Below are positions 1 to 9,579 of a DNA stretch of 64,000 nt, one piece after another. Below the pieces are notes generated by a model, which was not told where the DNA came from, did no database searches, and saw nothing but the letters and a program-made list of their open reading frames with translations. Position numbers and translations under genes: made by a program. Location: the NCBI GenBank assembly GCA_025362235.1, contig JANYGZ010000091.1:1-64000 (forward strand), in the 5' to 3' direction. Position 1 is the first letter of the stretch. Each line of letters opens with the position of its first letter. This DNA is from Ferruginibacter sp. Its GTDB lineage: Bacteria; Bacteroidota; Bacteroidia; Chitinophagales; Chitinophagaceae.

Positions 1-1
1 A

Positions 2-100
2 GGAACAAATCATTTTGCAATGAAGAACAAAATTTATCTGGCTGCCCAACAGGCGGCCTATAAAGAACTTAAAAACTTATCAACACCTAAAGCAGCATAA
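2..100 (+). CDS. 3' end of an unidentified protein (partial)
   Basis: An open frame enters from the left edge and stops with TAA at 98-100, giving 32 residues that end in STPKAA. The stretch is rich in Ala, Lys and Gln, as in a C-terminal amphipathic helix. Too little is present to name a family. About 170 bases without a gene separate it from the ABC protein, so the two need not be co-transcribed. Confidence 0.4.
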   Translation, partial: GTNHFAMKNKIYLAAQQAAYKELKNLSTPKAA

Positions 101-272
101 GGCACTTTTTAACTATACTATTTGCGTAAGGTGAGTTATTATTATACAAGTTAAGATGCCGTATCCTGAAGATTGTTGTGTCCCCCGGCTTAACCCTTTT
201 AATCTTTTGCAACCTTCTTAAAATATCAGCCATTTTCAATCCGTCATCTTTAATTGCTTAATTTTAACCTGC

Positions 273-2030
273 ATGATTCAGCCGCTTTTACAGGTACAAA
301 ATTTGTCTATTGATTTTATTGCAGAAGGTAAATCAACCAATGCAGTAAAAAATATTTCATTCAGTATTGCAGCAGGGGAAATATTAGCAATTGTAGGCGA
401 ATCTGGCTCTGGCAAATCTGTTACTGCATTATCCTTAATGCAATTACTAACTCCCCAGGCAAGTATTAAAGGGCAAATAATTTTTGCAAATAAAGAAAAT
501 GCCCCAATTGATCTGCTTAGTATTTCCGCTAAAGAAATAAATGCCATTCGTGGAAAAGATATGGCCGTGATATTTCAGGAACCAATGACATCGTTAAACC
601 CCGTATTTACCTGTGGCGACCAGGTTATAGAAGCTATTCAATTGCATCAGCATATTTCATCCAAAGCTGCTGAAAAAAAAGCAATCGCCCTTTTTGAAAA
701 AGTAAACTTACCGAAACCTGCAGAAATGATAAACCGTTACCCGCACCAGTTAAGCGGCGGGCAAAAACAACGTGTAATGATTGCAATGGCCATGAGTTGT
801 ACCCCATCTTTATTAATTGCAGATGAACCAACAACCGCACTGGATGTAACAGTACAAAAAACAATACTGCAATTAATAAAAGAACTACAGCAACAAACAG
901 GCATGGGCGTAATTTTTATTACACACGATCTTGGCCTGGTTGCAGATATTGCCGATAAGGTATTGGTAATGCATAAAGGGGAAATTATTGAACAGGGAAA
1001 TACAAAAGATGTTTTGCAAAATCCCCAGCAGCCTTATACCAAAGCATTGCTGGCCTGCAGGCCTACTATGCGCAAACATGGAGAAAGGCTACCGGTAGTT
1101 AGTGATTTTTTTAATGCAGTTCCAACAACGGGGGGTTCAAATTTGAGTAATTTTTCTTTTAAAGAAGTGCCTCTTAAAAAAGATGATTCTTTACAAATAC
1201 TCGATGAAAAATTGCCCGAAAACAACCAACAGCAACTGGCATTAAAACTTAATCATCTTAAAGTGTATTACCCCGGTAGAAAATTTCTTTTTAGAAATAC
1301 ACCAGAACCTTTTAAAGCAGTGGATGATGTAAGTTTTACTGTTAACAGAGGCGAAACAGTTGGGCTGGTTGGAGAAAGTGGTTGTGGAAAAACTACTTTA
1401 GGCAGAGCCATTTTACAGTTGATACCATCAACATCAGGCGATATTATTTTAGATGGAATAAATTTAGCAGCCTTACCTAAAAAACAAATACGCCCGCTTA
1501 GAAAAGAGCTGCAAATTGTTTTCCAGGATCCATACGGATCGCTTAACCCAAGGCTGATGATTGGTAATGCAATTATGGAACCTATGAAAGTTCATGGTAT
1601 TTTAAATAATACAAAAAAGCGAAAAGAAAAAGTGGTAGAGTTTTTAGAAAAAGTAAATTTAAGCGCAGATCATTTTACCCGTTACCCACACCAGTTTAGT
1701 GGGGGCCAGCGGCAGCGCATTTGTATTGCAAGGGCATTGGTATTAAATCCTTCTTTTTTAATTTTTGATGAGAGTGTAAGCGCACTAGATGTTAGTGTAC
1801 AGGCGCAAGTACTGAATTTACTGAATGACCTTAAAAAAGAATTTGGCTTTACTTCAATTTTTATATCACATGACCTGGCAGTAGTACGTTATATCAGCGA
1901 CCGTATTCTTGTTATGAACAAAGGAACAATTGTAGAAGAAGGCACTGCAGAAGAGGTTTATTTTTCTCCTAAAAACGAATACACTAAAAAATTGATTGAT
2001 GCTATACCCGGGAAATCATTATTATTTTGA
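273..2030 (+). CDS. ABC transporter ATP-binding protein with two fused ATPase domains (peptide/nickel type, YejF-like)
   Basis: This is a 585-residue cytoplasmic protein made of two complete nucleotide-binding domains. The first has Walker A GESGSGKS at 42-49, signature LSGGQKQR near 160-167, Walker B LLIADE and an H-loop THDL near 217-220. The second has Walker A GESGCGKT at 368-375, signature FSGGQRQR near 475-482, Walker B FLIFDE and SHDL. Each domain ends in the oligopeptide-transporter tail (QPYTKALL, NEYTKKLI), which places it in the DppD/DppF and YejF group energising peptide uptake. In the second domain the usual DEP after Walker B reads DES. No permease or binding-protein gene is adjacent, so its membrane partners are elsewhere or beyond the left edge. 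Confidence 0.93.
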   Translation: MIQPLLQVQNLSIDFIAEGKSTNAVKNISFSIAAGEILAIVGESGSGKSVTALSLMQLLTPQASIKGQIIFANKENAPIDLLSISAKEINAIRGKDMAVIFQEPMTSLNPVFTCGDQVIEAIQLHQHISSKAAEKKAIALFEKVNLPKPAEMINRYPHQLSGGQKQRVMIAMAMSCTPSLLIADEPTTALDVTVQKTILQLIKELQQQTGMGVIFITHDLGLVADIADKVLVMHKGEIIEQGNTKDVLQNPQQPYTKALLACRPTMRKHGERLPVVSDFFNAVPTTGGSNLSNFSFKEVPLKKDDSLQILDEKLPENNQQQLALKLNHLKVYYPGRKFLFRNTPEPFKAVDDVSFTVNRGETVGLVGESGCGKTTLGRAILQLIPSTSGDIILDGINLAALPKKQIRPLRKELQIVFQDPYGSLNPRLMIGNAIMEPMKVHGILNNTKKRKEKVVEFLEKVNLSADHFTRYPHQFSGGQRQRICIARALVLNPSFLIFDESVSALDVSVQAQVLNLLNDLKKEFGFTSIFISHDLAVVRYISDRILVMNKGTIVEEGTAEEVYFSPKNEYTKKLIDAIPGKSLLF

Positions 2031-2049
2031 TTATATTGGCTGCATTTAA

Positions 2050-5000
2050 TTATTCTTCATACTCACCAACTTTTTTAAAGCGATAGCCATTTCCTTCCAA
2101 TTCAAAAAACTCTTTGGCACTTTTATGAAAGCTGAATAATATCTTTTTTAATTGCTCCTGAAACTGCTCATTTTGTGGTTTATCTGTTCTAATTTTTTTG
2201 TCCGTCATAAAAGAAAGTTTATCATCACTGCCAACCTCGTTTATATTTTCCGGCTGTAGTCCGCTAATGCCCATTTTCCAGTCATCATCTTTTTTTATAC
2301 GGTATTTAAAAAAATAAACAGTCCCCTTTTTTTTATTGTATTGTGCCGGTTGTTTTGAAATAAAAACTATGGAATCTACTGTTGCATAATTCCTATCGGC
2401 CAATAAATAGCTCCTGGCAAGATCCAGTTGTGTACTGTATTTAGTGGGGAATTTATCCAGCCTTTTTATTTTCTCCAGCTTTGTAAACAGGCTTCCCCTT
2501 GTACCATCATCTGCCGCCAACGCATATAAAATACTATCAGTTACCGGTTTGTTATTGCGCAATAATAACAAAGCTGTATTCATAGAAATATTATCGGCTT
2601 TCGATTTCAATAACTTATCAAAAAATTGGGGCACACTGATATTGCTATCATAAAAAGGCAATAATAAAACAGCATAATCTGTTAGCTTATCCACTTCTGT
2701 TTCACCAATAGCGTTTCTTACTTCCGCTATATCATTATCATCTGTATCGTCAGATTTTTTATTTTTAGTTAGTCTGGTTTCCTCTTTCGCCTGCTGTTTT
2801 TTTAAGGTTATTTTTGCATCCAAATAAAATTTACTAAAATAAGATTTATACTGGGTTGCTTTAATATAGCCACTATCTACCAGCTTTACCAATAATAAAA
2901 TAACTGCTTCCTTATAATCCTGTAAAGAAGATAATTGCAATAATTCCGGGTATAATTTAGCTGCTAATAACAATGAATCCTGTAGGTTATTGAACACAGC
3001 GGTATAATCATATTCTTTTTCAAAAACCGGGGGATCCTGCAAAATCAATTCTTTAAATAATTGTATGGAGGCGGTAGTTTTATGTCTTGCCAAAGCCTTT
3101 ATTACCTCATTCTGAAAAATACTTGTATCAGCAGTTTGTTCATATATATTTTTAAGCTCTTGAACTACTGTTTGTTTTACAGAATCTTTTATATACCCTA
3201 GCTCTGCAATTAATTTTACTTTAGTATCAAAATAATCTTTGTCTACAGGTGTTAGTTTTTGTAATGCAGTAATTATTTTTGGTACCCCATTTTCACCATA
3301 ATAAACATCACTGATAGATTTTTGTGCTTTTGCATGTGTTATGCTATCCTTACTAAAAAGATCAACAAAAAAACTATCCAGGCAACTATTAAAAATATTT
3401 CTGCCTGGTATTTTTTGTTGAGGTTTAAAGCTGGCAAAAAAAGTATCAATAAAATTATTTAGCTTATTGATGGTATCGCCCATTGTAACGAGACTAAACA
3501 TGTAATTATCTTTCAAAACACTCATGCGTTGAATAGTTCTGGAAGAAGTTGAATCTCTTAAAATAAATTTAAATCCCTGTATGGTATCGTTTAAAAGAAT
3601 AGAGTCCTTACTGTAAATAAAAAGTTGGTTTTTCTCCACATAATCATTCAATTCATTTGTCCATAATTTTGCTGAATCTTTTACATAATAATATTGAGGG
3701 TATTGCTGTATACTTACACTTACCAATTCGCCAGTTGAATCGCTTTTAAATAATGCATTACGGCTTTTTGGCCAGTAACTTCTGTACTGCGAATAGGCTT
3801 TACTGGCAGCTATTTCTTTTGATACCTGCTCCAGCGAAGTACGATAATTTTCATCCAGCTCAGGCATTACCGGAGTAATTGCTGTAAAATGCATAAAACT
3901 ATCTGTATATAATTTACTGGATGGATAATTATAGGGTGTAAACCGAAAGGAATTAAAATAATCACTAAAATCTTTTGCAGCATTTTTACTACGGGCGGCA
4001 ATTACATAATACTGAGGCCCTTTAATTATAAAACGGGCCGTTACAAAACTCCCATCCTTCATCTTTTCTTTTACATCAAGGCAGGGATAACCATCAAAGA
4101 AAGATAATTTTCGCTTCAATTGCTGATCAAAAAAATCGGGCGACCTAAAAGATTCTTCTATCAGTTTCAAATCAAATGTATCTTCTTCTAAAAAATTAAG
4201 AGTATATACCATTTTTTTCAGAATAAGATAAGCATCGCCTGATGCTTTATCTGTTGCTTCATACTCGTAACGGTCAATACCATCGCTATTATTTATTTCA
4301 ATACTTTGGGTAAATAGCTGTGCTAATTTAATATAAAACCCGCCTTGCCCTGGTGTAAAAATACCAGCAGTTTTATTAATCTCTTTTAAACGGATAGAAG
4401 AAAAAAAACGGTTCGCCTCTTCGCCTTGTACATAATTTTCTTTACCACTCATTTTAAATAAAATCACTTCAAAAGGAGTAATAAAAATATTGTAGCGCTG
4501 CAGGTTACCTGTCCTTGTTCTGTTAAGTATGTCGTACCCTTTGTAGCCGTTTTTTTCAATAAGCGTTTTCTTTAAAATTTTGCCCGGGATATTTTCATAC
4601 AGCATACTGTCAACTTTTCTCATTACAGCTGCTTCAGTTTGACCAATAAATCCAGCATGAGTCTTTACCCTTGTAACCAGGTAATAACAGCCATTACTCA
4701 TATCAGCATATTGTCTCCTGTTTAAACCCTGGCCCTCATCCGTCATTTTAAACAATGGCCCAGGCATATCAACACTATAAAATCCATCATCTGCCTGCCT
4801 TACAGCAAATACCACCGGTACTTTTAATTTATCTGTCTCTTCTTTTTTTACAGCGTTTCTGTCTGTCATTTTTATTGGGCGCAGCTTATAACCCTTTTGC
4901 CGAAGCAATTCTATTACACCTCTTTCACCAGGCAAATGGGCTGCACCTACACCTACAAAAAGGCTGCTGTTTTTTATAATTGTATCAATAGAATTAGCCT

Positions 5001-5754
5001 GTATTTCATTCCGCTTGTATAAAAATTTTTCTCTAAAAGCTGCTGATCTTTCTGTCATAAAATCTAAAGAATCCATAAGGTCCAAATCGCCACGACGATA
5101 AGCTTCCTGCATTTTTTTTGTAATTTCCCTCATCGATTCTCCATCAGTATCTACTTTTTTTTTCTTTTTTTCTGTAGCCATATCTGCATAAGCCTGCAGT
5201 ACAATTTTCTCTGTTTCATAAAAATCTTCTACCCCTGCAGACCGTTTACCCATTTTTTTTCCTGTTTGAAAAATATACATATCTAAAAATGTATCTTCTT
5301 CAAAATCCTCTTTTGCTTTAAAAGTACGGTACAGCAGATTATTTACCACTGCAGGCTCAGTGCTGAGGGCAGTCTTTAACTCTTCATCATATTTATTTAC
5401 CCTGAAAGAATTTTCGGTAAGCAAATTGTCGCCTGTAGTATTTACAAAATTTGCATAATTCTGTTTCAACCTGTCTAACCTTACCATTTGCCCCTGCCAT
5501 ACATCCGGGTTTAATTCCAGTGCTACAGCGTCAACATTTTTCATAGCATAATAAAAAGAATCGCTTAAATGAAATACCATTTTATTGCTGACATGCATTG
5601 TACCGAAAAGGTAAGAGGGCTTTTTTAATCCACTGCCTGAGATTTCCCAAAAAAGGCTCGGATATTTATTAGCAGCATTCTTTTGGCTTTTAGCTACAAA
5701 ACATGATACTGTTAACACTATTATTAGGGCCAACTTCCTGCTTTTTCTACACAT
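2050..5754 (-). CDS. Large secreted TraB/GumN-family protein
   Basis: I place the start at the ATG giving MCRKSRKLALIIV, because a hydrophobic signal peptide ending near AKSQ follows directly; an upstream in-frame ATG at 5805 would put 17 extra residues before it. The mature N-terminal region, roughly the first 270 residues, is TraB/GumN-like: FWEISGSGLKKPSYLFGTMH, an ALELNPD segment and a closing GVGAAHLPGERGV motif. The remaining 900 or so residues match nothing I recognise. They are rich in Lys, Asp and Tyr and contain helical, HEAT-like stretches near the C-terminus. Families with this N-domain are often described as metalloprotease-like or haem-related, but no function is established here. 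It converges on the ABC gene with a 19-base gap. Confidence 0.75.
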   Translation of the reverse strand: MCRKSRKLALIIVLTVSCFVAKSQKNAANKYPSLFWEISGSGLKKPSYLFGTMHVSNKMVFHLSDSFYYAMKNVDAVALELNPDVWQGQMVRLDRLKQNYANFVNTTGDNLLTENSFRVNKYDEELKTALSTEPAVVNNLLYRTFKAKEDFEEDTFLDMYIFQTGKKMGKRSAGVEDFYETEKIVLQAYADMATEKKKKKVDTDGESMREITKKMQEAYRRGDLDLMDSLDFMTERSAAFREKFLYKRNEIQANSIDTIIKNSSLFVGVGAAHLPGERGVIELLRQKGYKLRPIKMTDRNAVKKEETDKLKVPVVFAVRQADDGFYSVDMPGPLFKMTDEGQGLNRRQYADMSNGCYYLVTRVKTHAGFIGQTEAAVMRKVDSMLYENIPGKILKKTLIEKNGYKGYDILNRTRTGNLQRYNIFITPFEVILFKMSGKENYVQGEEANRFFSSIRLKEINKTAGIFTPGQGGFYIKLAQLFTQSIEINNSDGIDRYEYEATDKASGDAYLILKKMVYTLNFLEEDTFDLKLIEESFRSPDFFDQQLKRKLSFFDGYPCLDVKEKMKDGSFVTARFIIKGPQYYVIAARSKNAAKDFSDYFNSFRFTPYNYPSSKLYTDSFMHFTAITPVMPELDENYRTSLEQVSKEIAASKAYSQYRSYWPKSRNALFKSDSTGELVSVSIQQYPQYYYVKDSAKLWTNELNDYVEKNQLFIYSKDSILLNDTIQGFKFILRDSTSSRTIQRMSVLKDNYMFSLVTMGDTINKLNNFIDTFFASFKPQQKIPGRNIFNSCLDSFFVDLFSKDSITHAKAQKSISDVYYGENGVPKIITALQKLTPVDKDYFDTKVKLIAELGYIKDSVKQTVVQELKNIYEQTADTSIFQNEVIKALARHKTTASIQLFKELILQDPPVFEKEYDYTAVFNNLQDSLLLAAKLYPELLQLSSLQDYKEAVILLLVKLVDSGYIKATQYKSYFSKFYLDAKITLKKQQAKEETRLTKNKKSDDTDDNDIAEVRNAIGETEVDKLTDYAVLLLPFYDSNISVPQFFDKLLKSKADNISMNTALLLLRNNKPVTDSILYALAADDGTRGSLFTKLEKIKRLDKFPTKYSTQLDLARSYLLADRNYATVDSIVFISKQPAQYNKKKGTVYFFKYRIKKDDDWKMGISGLQPENINEVGSDDKLSFMTDKKIRTDKPQNEQFQEQLKKILFSFHKSAKEFFELEGNGYRFKKVGEYEE

Positions 5755-5944
5755 ACAATATTTGTTAAATGCCGATACCTTATAAAGATGCAAAGAAGTA
5801 AACATATCACAAAATATAAGGCAAACATTTAACGCATTTTAATGGTTTCTATTATTGGTATTTCTTCATTAACCAATTGCTGTTTTAGACTAGCTTTTTT
5901 TGAGTTGCAAAAAATAGTACGAATGCAACAACATTTTTAAAGTG

Positions 5945-6095
5945 CATTTCAAATTGTCGCTCTTTATTTAAGAGCTAAAGAATGAGTAAAATGCCGTTAA
6001 GGAGTTAAGACGTTGAATTATCAAAGAAATAAAAACGTCTGAACGCCTTAACGGCAAAACTAGGTAACCTGCATATGCTGCAACAATTTGAAATG
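5945..6095. repeat. Nested inverted-repeat element
   Basis: A perfect outer 13-bp inverted repeat (5945-5957 with 6083-6095) encloses an inner 23-bp inverted repeat (5992-6014 with 6034-6056) that matches at 21 of 23 positions. The inner arm starts TGCCGTTAAGG, the same core as the repeat array at 44.9-45.2 kb. No open frame of note lies inside. This accounts for most of the 500-base gap between the TraB-like gene and queA. It looks like a small non-coding dispersed repeat. Confidence 0.6.
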
Positions 6096-6137
6096 ACAAC
6101 ATTTTTAATTTGGTTATTAAAATTGCTTACAATACAT

Positions 6138-6145
6138 TACCTTTG
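6138..6145 (+). promoter_or_regulatory. Bacteroidota-type -7 box (TACCTTTG) before queA
   Basis: The octamer fits TAnnTTTG, the -7 element of the Bacteroidota primary sigma factor. It lies about 110 bases before the queA ATG. The nearest TTTG (6109-6112) is spaced slightly too far for a standard -33 box, so only the -7 part is supported. Confidence 0.4.
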
Positions 6146-6255
6146 CCATCTTAAAAATCATGCCGTAACATGATAAGTGCCTTTAAATGGCTACATATCT
6201 CTGTTAGTAACTACAGTACAAGGCCTGATTATCATTACAAAATTTATTGATACAC

Positions 6256-7305
6256 ATGAAATTAAGTCAGTTCCGATTCGACCTTCCTTTAAACCTCATT
6301 GCTCAAAACCCTACCAAAAGAAGAGAAGACAGCCGGATGATGGTGATTCACCGTAAAACCGGCGAAATAGAAAACAGGAATTTCCGCGACATTATTGATT
6401 ATTTTGATGACAAGGATGTTATGGTAGTAAATAACACCAAAGTGTTTCCTGCACGCATGTATGGCCGTAAGGAAAAAACCGGTGCCAAAATAGAAGTGTT
6501 TTTACTAAGGGAATTAAATAAGCCCAACCGTTTATGGGATGTAATTGTTGACCCGGCACGAAAAATCCGTGTGGGTAATAAATTATATTTTGGTGAAAAT
6601 GATGAATTGGTAGCAGAAGTAATTGACAATACAACAAGCCGTGGCCGTACAATTCGTTTTTTGTGGGACGGTACTGAGGAAGAATTTAGGGTAATGCTTG
6701 ATTTTATGGGAGAAACGCCATTACCGAAATATATTAAACGCAAACCGGATGAAGAGGATAAAGAGCGTTACCAAACAGTATATGCAAAACATGAAGGTGC
6801 TGTAGCTGCACCAACTGCTGGTTTACATTTTAGCAAAGAATTGATAAAAAGGTTAGAGATTAAAGGGCTTCGCTTTGCCGAAATTACATTACATACAGGA
6901 TTGGGCACTTTTCGCCCGATAGAAGTAGAAGATTTAAGCAAACATAAAATGGATGCGGAATATTATGCTGTTGATGAAACCGCCTGTAGCATTGTAAATA
7001 AAGCAAAAGCAGATGGCAAAAGAATTTGCTCGGTTGGCACTACTACCATGAGGGCAATGGAATCGTCTTTTACTGCACAGAAATTGCTAAAACCTTCTGA
7101 AGGATGGACTAACATGTTTATTCACCCCCCTTATAATTTTTCGATTGCAGATGCTTTGGTTACAAATTTTCATTTACCAAAAACAAGTTTATTAATTATG
7201 ACTTGTGCCTTTGCCGGATATGATGTGGTAATTGAAGCCTATAAAAAAGCAATTAAAGATAAATACCGTTTTTTCAGTTATGGGGATGCTTTGTTAATAA
7301 TTTAA
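6256..7305 (+). CDS. queA: S-adenosylmethionine:tRNA ribosyltransferase-isomerase
   Basis: QueA transfers and isomerises the ribose of S-adenosylmethionine onto preQ1-tRNA to make epoxyqueuosine in the tRNA wobble position. The 349-residue protein opens [19 protein letters not shown], the family N-terminus. It continues with [21 protein letters not shown], the [11 protein letters not shown] motif and the C-terminal [13 protein letters not shown]. An upstream in-frame TTG at 6247 exists, but the ATG at 6256 matches the normal family start exactly. The gene stands alone between a repeat element upstream and a strong hairpin terminator downstream. Confidence 0.97.
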   Translation: MKLSQFRFDLPLNLIAQNPTKRREDSRMMVIHRKTGEIENRNFRDIIDYFDDKDVMVVNNTKVFPARMYGRKEKTGAKIEVFLLRELNKPNRLWDVIVDPARKIRVGNKLYFGENDELVAEVIDNTTSRGRTIRFLWDGTEEEFRVMLDFMGETPLPKYIKRKPDEEDKERYQTVYAKHEGAVAAPTAGLHFSKELIKRLEIKGLRFAEITLHTGLGTFRPIEVEDLSKHKMDAEYYAVDETACSIVNKAKADGKRICSVGTTTMRAMESSFTAQKLLKPSEGWTNMFIHPPYNFSIADALVTNFHLPKTSLLIMTCAFAGYDVVIEAYKKAIKDKYRFFSYGDALLII

Positions 7306-7322
7306 GAAGATATTGTTATAAT

Positions 7323-7354
7323 AAAAAAGCCATGGAATTATCCATGGCTTTTTT
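7323..7354. terminator. Rho-independent terminator after queA
   Basis: A perfect 14-bp stem (7323-7336 with 7341-7354) around an ATTA loop has six A at its 5' end and six T at its 3' end, so it could work in both directions. It sits 17 bases after the queA stop codon. The rest of the gap up to 7613 holds one more hairpin (7414-7437, GAAA loop, nine pairs with one mismatch) of unknown role. Confidence 0.85.
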
Positions 7355-7613
7355 ATTGATATTATTTTATAGGAAATATAAAGTAAAAGAGTTGTAGATG
7401 AAGTAAAAAATAGGGGGTGAGATGAAAATCTCTCCCCGATTTAAAATCCAATATCCTATGAAAAACCGTATTAAAGACAATTTATATTTACAAACTGCTG
7501 CATAGCATTGGTTAAATAATTGTTATAGGTAACCTTGGCCTTTACTAAATACAAAATTTACCGCTGAATATACAATGATTGATTTAACTTAGACATACAA
7601 AACGATTTTTGCT

Positions 7614-8078
7614 ATGCCTACCATTCATCAATGGCTGTATGAATATGGTGAAAGCCATCAAAACCAAACCAATAAAACCATTCACTGGATTTGTGTACCG
7701 GCTATTTTCTTCTCTATCGTTGGGCTGTTATATAGTATTAAGCTGCCCTTTTTTATTGATGGCCACCATATCAATTTGGCAATGGTGGGGATGGTAGTAA
7801 TAATTCTGTACTATTTTATACTAAGCAAAAGATTATCGGTAGGGATGCTCTTATTTGTTGCACTTTGTTTATTACTTTGTCATTTTATTGAACTCTTATC
7901 TTTTATGTCGTTATGGGCTTTTTCTGTTATAATATTTGCCGTTGCATGGATAGTGCAATTTTACGGTCATAAAATAGAAGGGAAAAAACCTTCCTTTTTA
8001 AAAGACCTGCAATTTTTACTAATAGGGCCGGCCTGGCTGATGAGTTTTATTTATCAGCGGCTTGGCATTAAATTATAA
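7614..8078 (+). CDS. Mpo1-like (DUF962) membrane protein
   Basis: This 154-residue protein opens MPTIHQWLYEYGESHQN, followed by TNKTIHWICVPAI, which is the hallmark of the DUF962 family. Its yeast member Mpo1 is an iron-dependent dioxygenase in phytosphingosine breakdown. The His residues of HQW, SHQN and IHW are the conserved putative metal ligands. About four hydrophobic segments follow, and the protein ends GPAWLMSFIYQRLGIKL, also typical. Bacterial members are uncharacterised, so the substrate is unknown. It converges with aspartate kinase, whose stop codon is immediately adjacent. Confidence 0.82.
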   Translation: MPTIHQWLYEYGESHQNQTNKTIHWICVPAIFFSIVGLLYSIKLPFFIDGHHINLAMVGMVVIILYYFILSKRLSVGMLLFVALCLLLCHFIELLSFMSLWAFSVIIFAVAWIVQFYGHKIEGKKPSFLKDLQFLLIGPAWLMSFIYQRLGIKL

Positions 8079-9401
8079 TTACTCCAGGCCAAATAAACCC
8101 ACATTTAATAGTTGCAAAGTTTGCTGTTTAAAATTTTTAGGGATAAGTATAGAAATATTGTGGCTGCTGCCCCCATAACTTACCATCCTGACAGGTATAT
8201 CACCAAGCGACTTAAATAATTGCTGCATCACATCTTTGGTTTGCGTTATTTGATTGCCCACGATTGAAACGATTGTTTGGTCAGTATCAATTTCAACAGT
8301 ACCGAACGATTCCAGTTCCTTTACAATTGCAGAAAGATTAGTATCATTATCAATCGTTATAGATACCCCTACTTCTGATGTAGTAATCATATCTATAGAA
8401 GTGCGGTGTTTTTCAAATACTTCAAATATTTTTCTTAAAAATCCATAAGCCAATAACATGCGGCTGCTTTTTATTTTGATGGCAGTAATGCCATCTTTTG
8501 CTGCAACAGCTTTTACACCTACGCTGCCTGCCAGCTCTGTTATCAAAGTTCCCCTTGCCTCCGGGTGCATGGTATTTAATAATTTAACCGGCACTTTATA
8601 TAACTGCGCCGGCCATATACTGGCGGGATGTAAAATTTTTGCCCCAAAATAAGCCAGCTCTGCTGCTTCTTCAAAACTTAATTGCTCAATGGCTGCTGTT
8701 TTCTTTACTACCCTCGGATCATTGTTATGCATTCCATCAATATCCGTCCATATTTCGCATACAGATGCATTTACAGCGGCAGCAATTAATGATGCGCTGT
8801 AATCACTTCCCCCTCTTTTTAAATTGTCTACTTCACCTTTAGCGTTACGGCTAATGAAACCCTGTGTAATGAAGATTGTTTTGTCTTTATTCTTTTGTAA
8901 TATCTGCGCTAGTTTTACTTTAATGCTGCCTATTTGTGGTTCATCATCATTATCAATGGTCATAAAATCCAATGCAGGAATCAATACATGGTCAATACCC
9001 TGTTCAGTGAGGTAAACAGAAAACAATTTGGTACTCAATAATTCGCCTTGCGCCAAAATATCTTTATTAAGCGCTTCACTAAAAGATATTTTTAAAATGA
9101 TGTGCAAAAATTCAAAATGTTCGGTTATAATATTTTTAACGCTGGCTAATGCAGCATCCGTTTTTACTAATTGGCCTATGAAATTTTGATAGTGCGCTTC
9201 TAATGCTTCTATTTGTTGTTTGGCAGTAGTTCTGTCTGCATTAGCCAATGAGTTACTGATTTCTACCAGCGAGTTGGTAGTACCGCTCAGGGCAGATAAT
9301 ACTACAATTTTAGGCTCCACATCTTTAATGATCAATTTTGCCACTTCATGCATCCTTTCGGGTTTACCAACGCTGGTACCACCAAACTTCATTATTTTCA
9401 T
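8079..9401 (-). CDS. lysC: Aspartate kinase (monofunctional)
   Basis: This enzyme phosphorylates L-aspartate in the first step of the lysine, threonine and methionine pathway and the diaminopimelate supply for the cell wall. The 440-residue protein has the kinase motif KFGGTSVG at residues 5-12, the FITQGFISRN segment, KRGGSDYSA and the WTDIDGMHNNDPR motif. Two ACT regulatory domains follow from about residue 300, including SIDMITTSEVGVSITID, so feedback regulation is likely. There is no homoserine dehydrogenase fusion. A -7 box (TATATTTG) lies just upstream on its own strand. Confidence 0.95.
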   Translation of the reverse strand: MKIMKFGGTSVGKPERMHEVAKLIIKDVEPKIVVLSALSGTTNSLVEISNSLANADRTTAKQQIEALEAHYQNFIGQLVKTDAALASVKNIITEHFEFLHIILKISFSEALNKDILAQGELLSTKLFSVYLTEQGIDHVLIPALDFMTIDNDDEPQIGSIKVKLAQILQKNKDKTIFITQGFISRNAKGEVDNLKRGGSDYSASLIAAAVNASVCEIWTDIDGMHNNDPRVVKKTAAIEQLSFEEAAELAYFGAKILHPASIWPAQLYKVPVKLLNTMHPEARGTLITELAGSVGVKAVAAKDGITAIKIKSSRMLLAYGFLRKIFEVFEKHRTSIDMITTSEVGVSITIDNDTNLSAIVKELESFGTVEIDTDQTIVSIVGNQITQTKDVMQQLFKSLGDIPVRMVSYGGSSHNISILIPKNFKQQTLQLLNVGLFGLE

Positions 9402-9425
9402 TACAGTATTTATTTAATTGGATTG

Positions 9426-9433
9426 CAAATATA
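9426..9433 (-). promoter_or_regulatory. -7 box (TATATTTG) before lysC
   Basis: Read on the minus strand, the octamer matches TAnnTTTG 25 bases before the aspartate kinase ATG. No TTTG occurs at the ideal -33 distance. The position is right for a short-leader transcript. Confidence 0.45.
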
Positions 9434-9474
9434 ATAAGTGGAAAATTATAAGGATAATTTTTTAGTTTCAGCGC

Positions 9475-9551
9475 AGAGAAGAAGAGTAGTTAATGGAGTT
9501 TACGCAGCGATTTAAATCTCTCTGCGTAAACTCTGCCCCTTCTTCTTCTCT
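9475..9551. repeat. Imperfect palindrome (GAGTTTACGCAG family)
   Basis: An inner perfect 12-bp inverted repeat (9496-9507 with 9522-9533) is framed by purine/pyrimidine arms (9475-9484 with 9542-9551). It lies between lysC and the dehydrogenase gene, both on the minus strand. It could act as a terminator for the dehydrogenase or be a dispersed repeat; there is no proper T-run. Confidence 0.5.
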
Positions 9552-9579
9552 TCGGTGAAAGAAAAATATCTTTAGCTAT

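Noticed and set aside
7414..7437. Riboswitch or small RNA before the Mpo1-like gene
   Set aside because: A single nine-pair hairpin with a GAAA loop is present, but nothing else matches a known aptamer and no promoter is evident.
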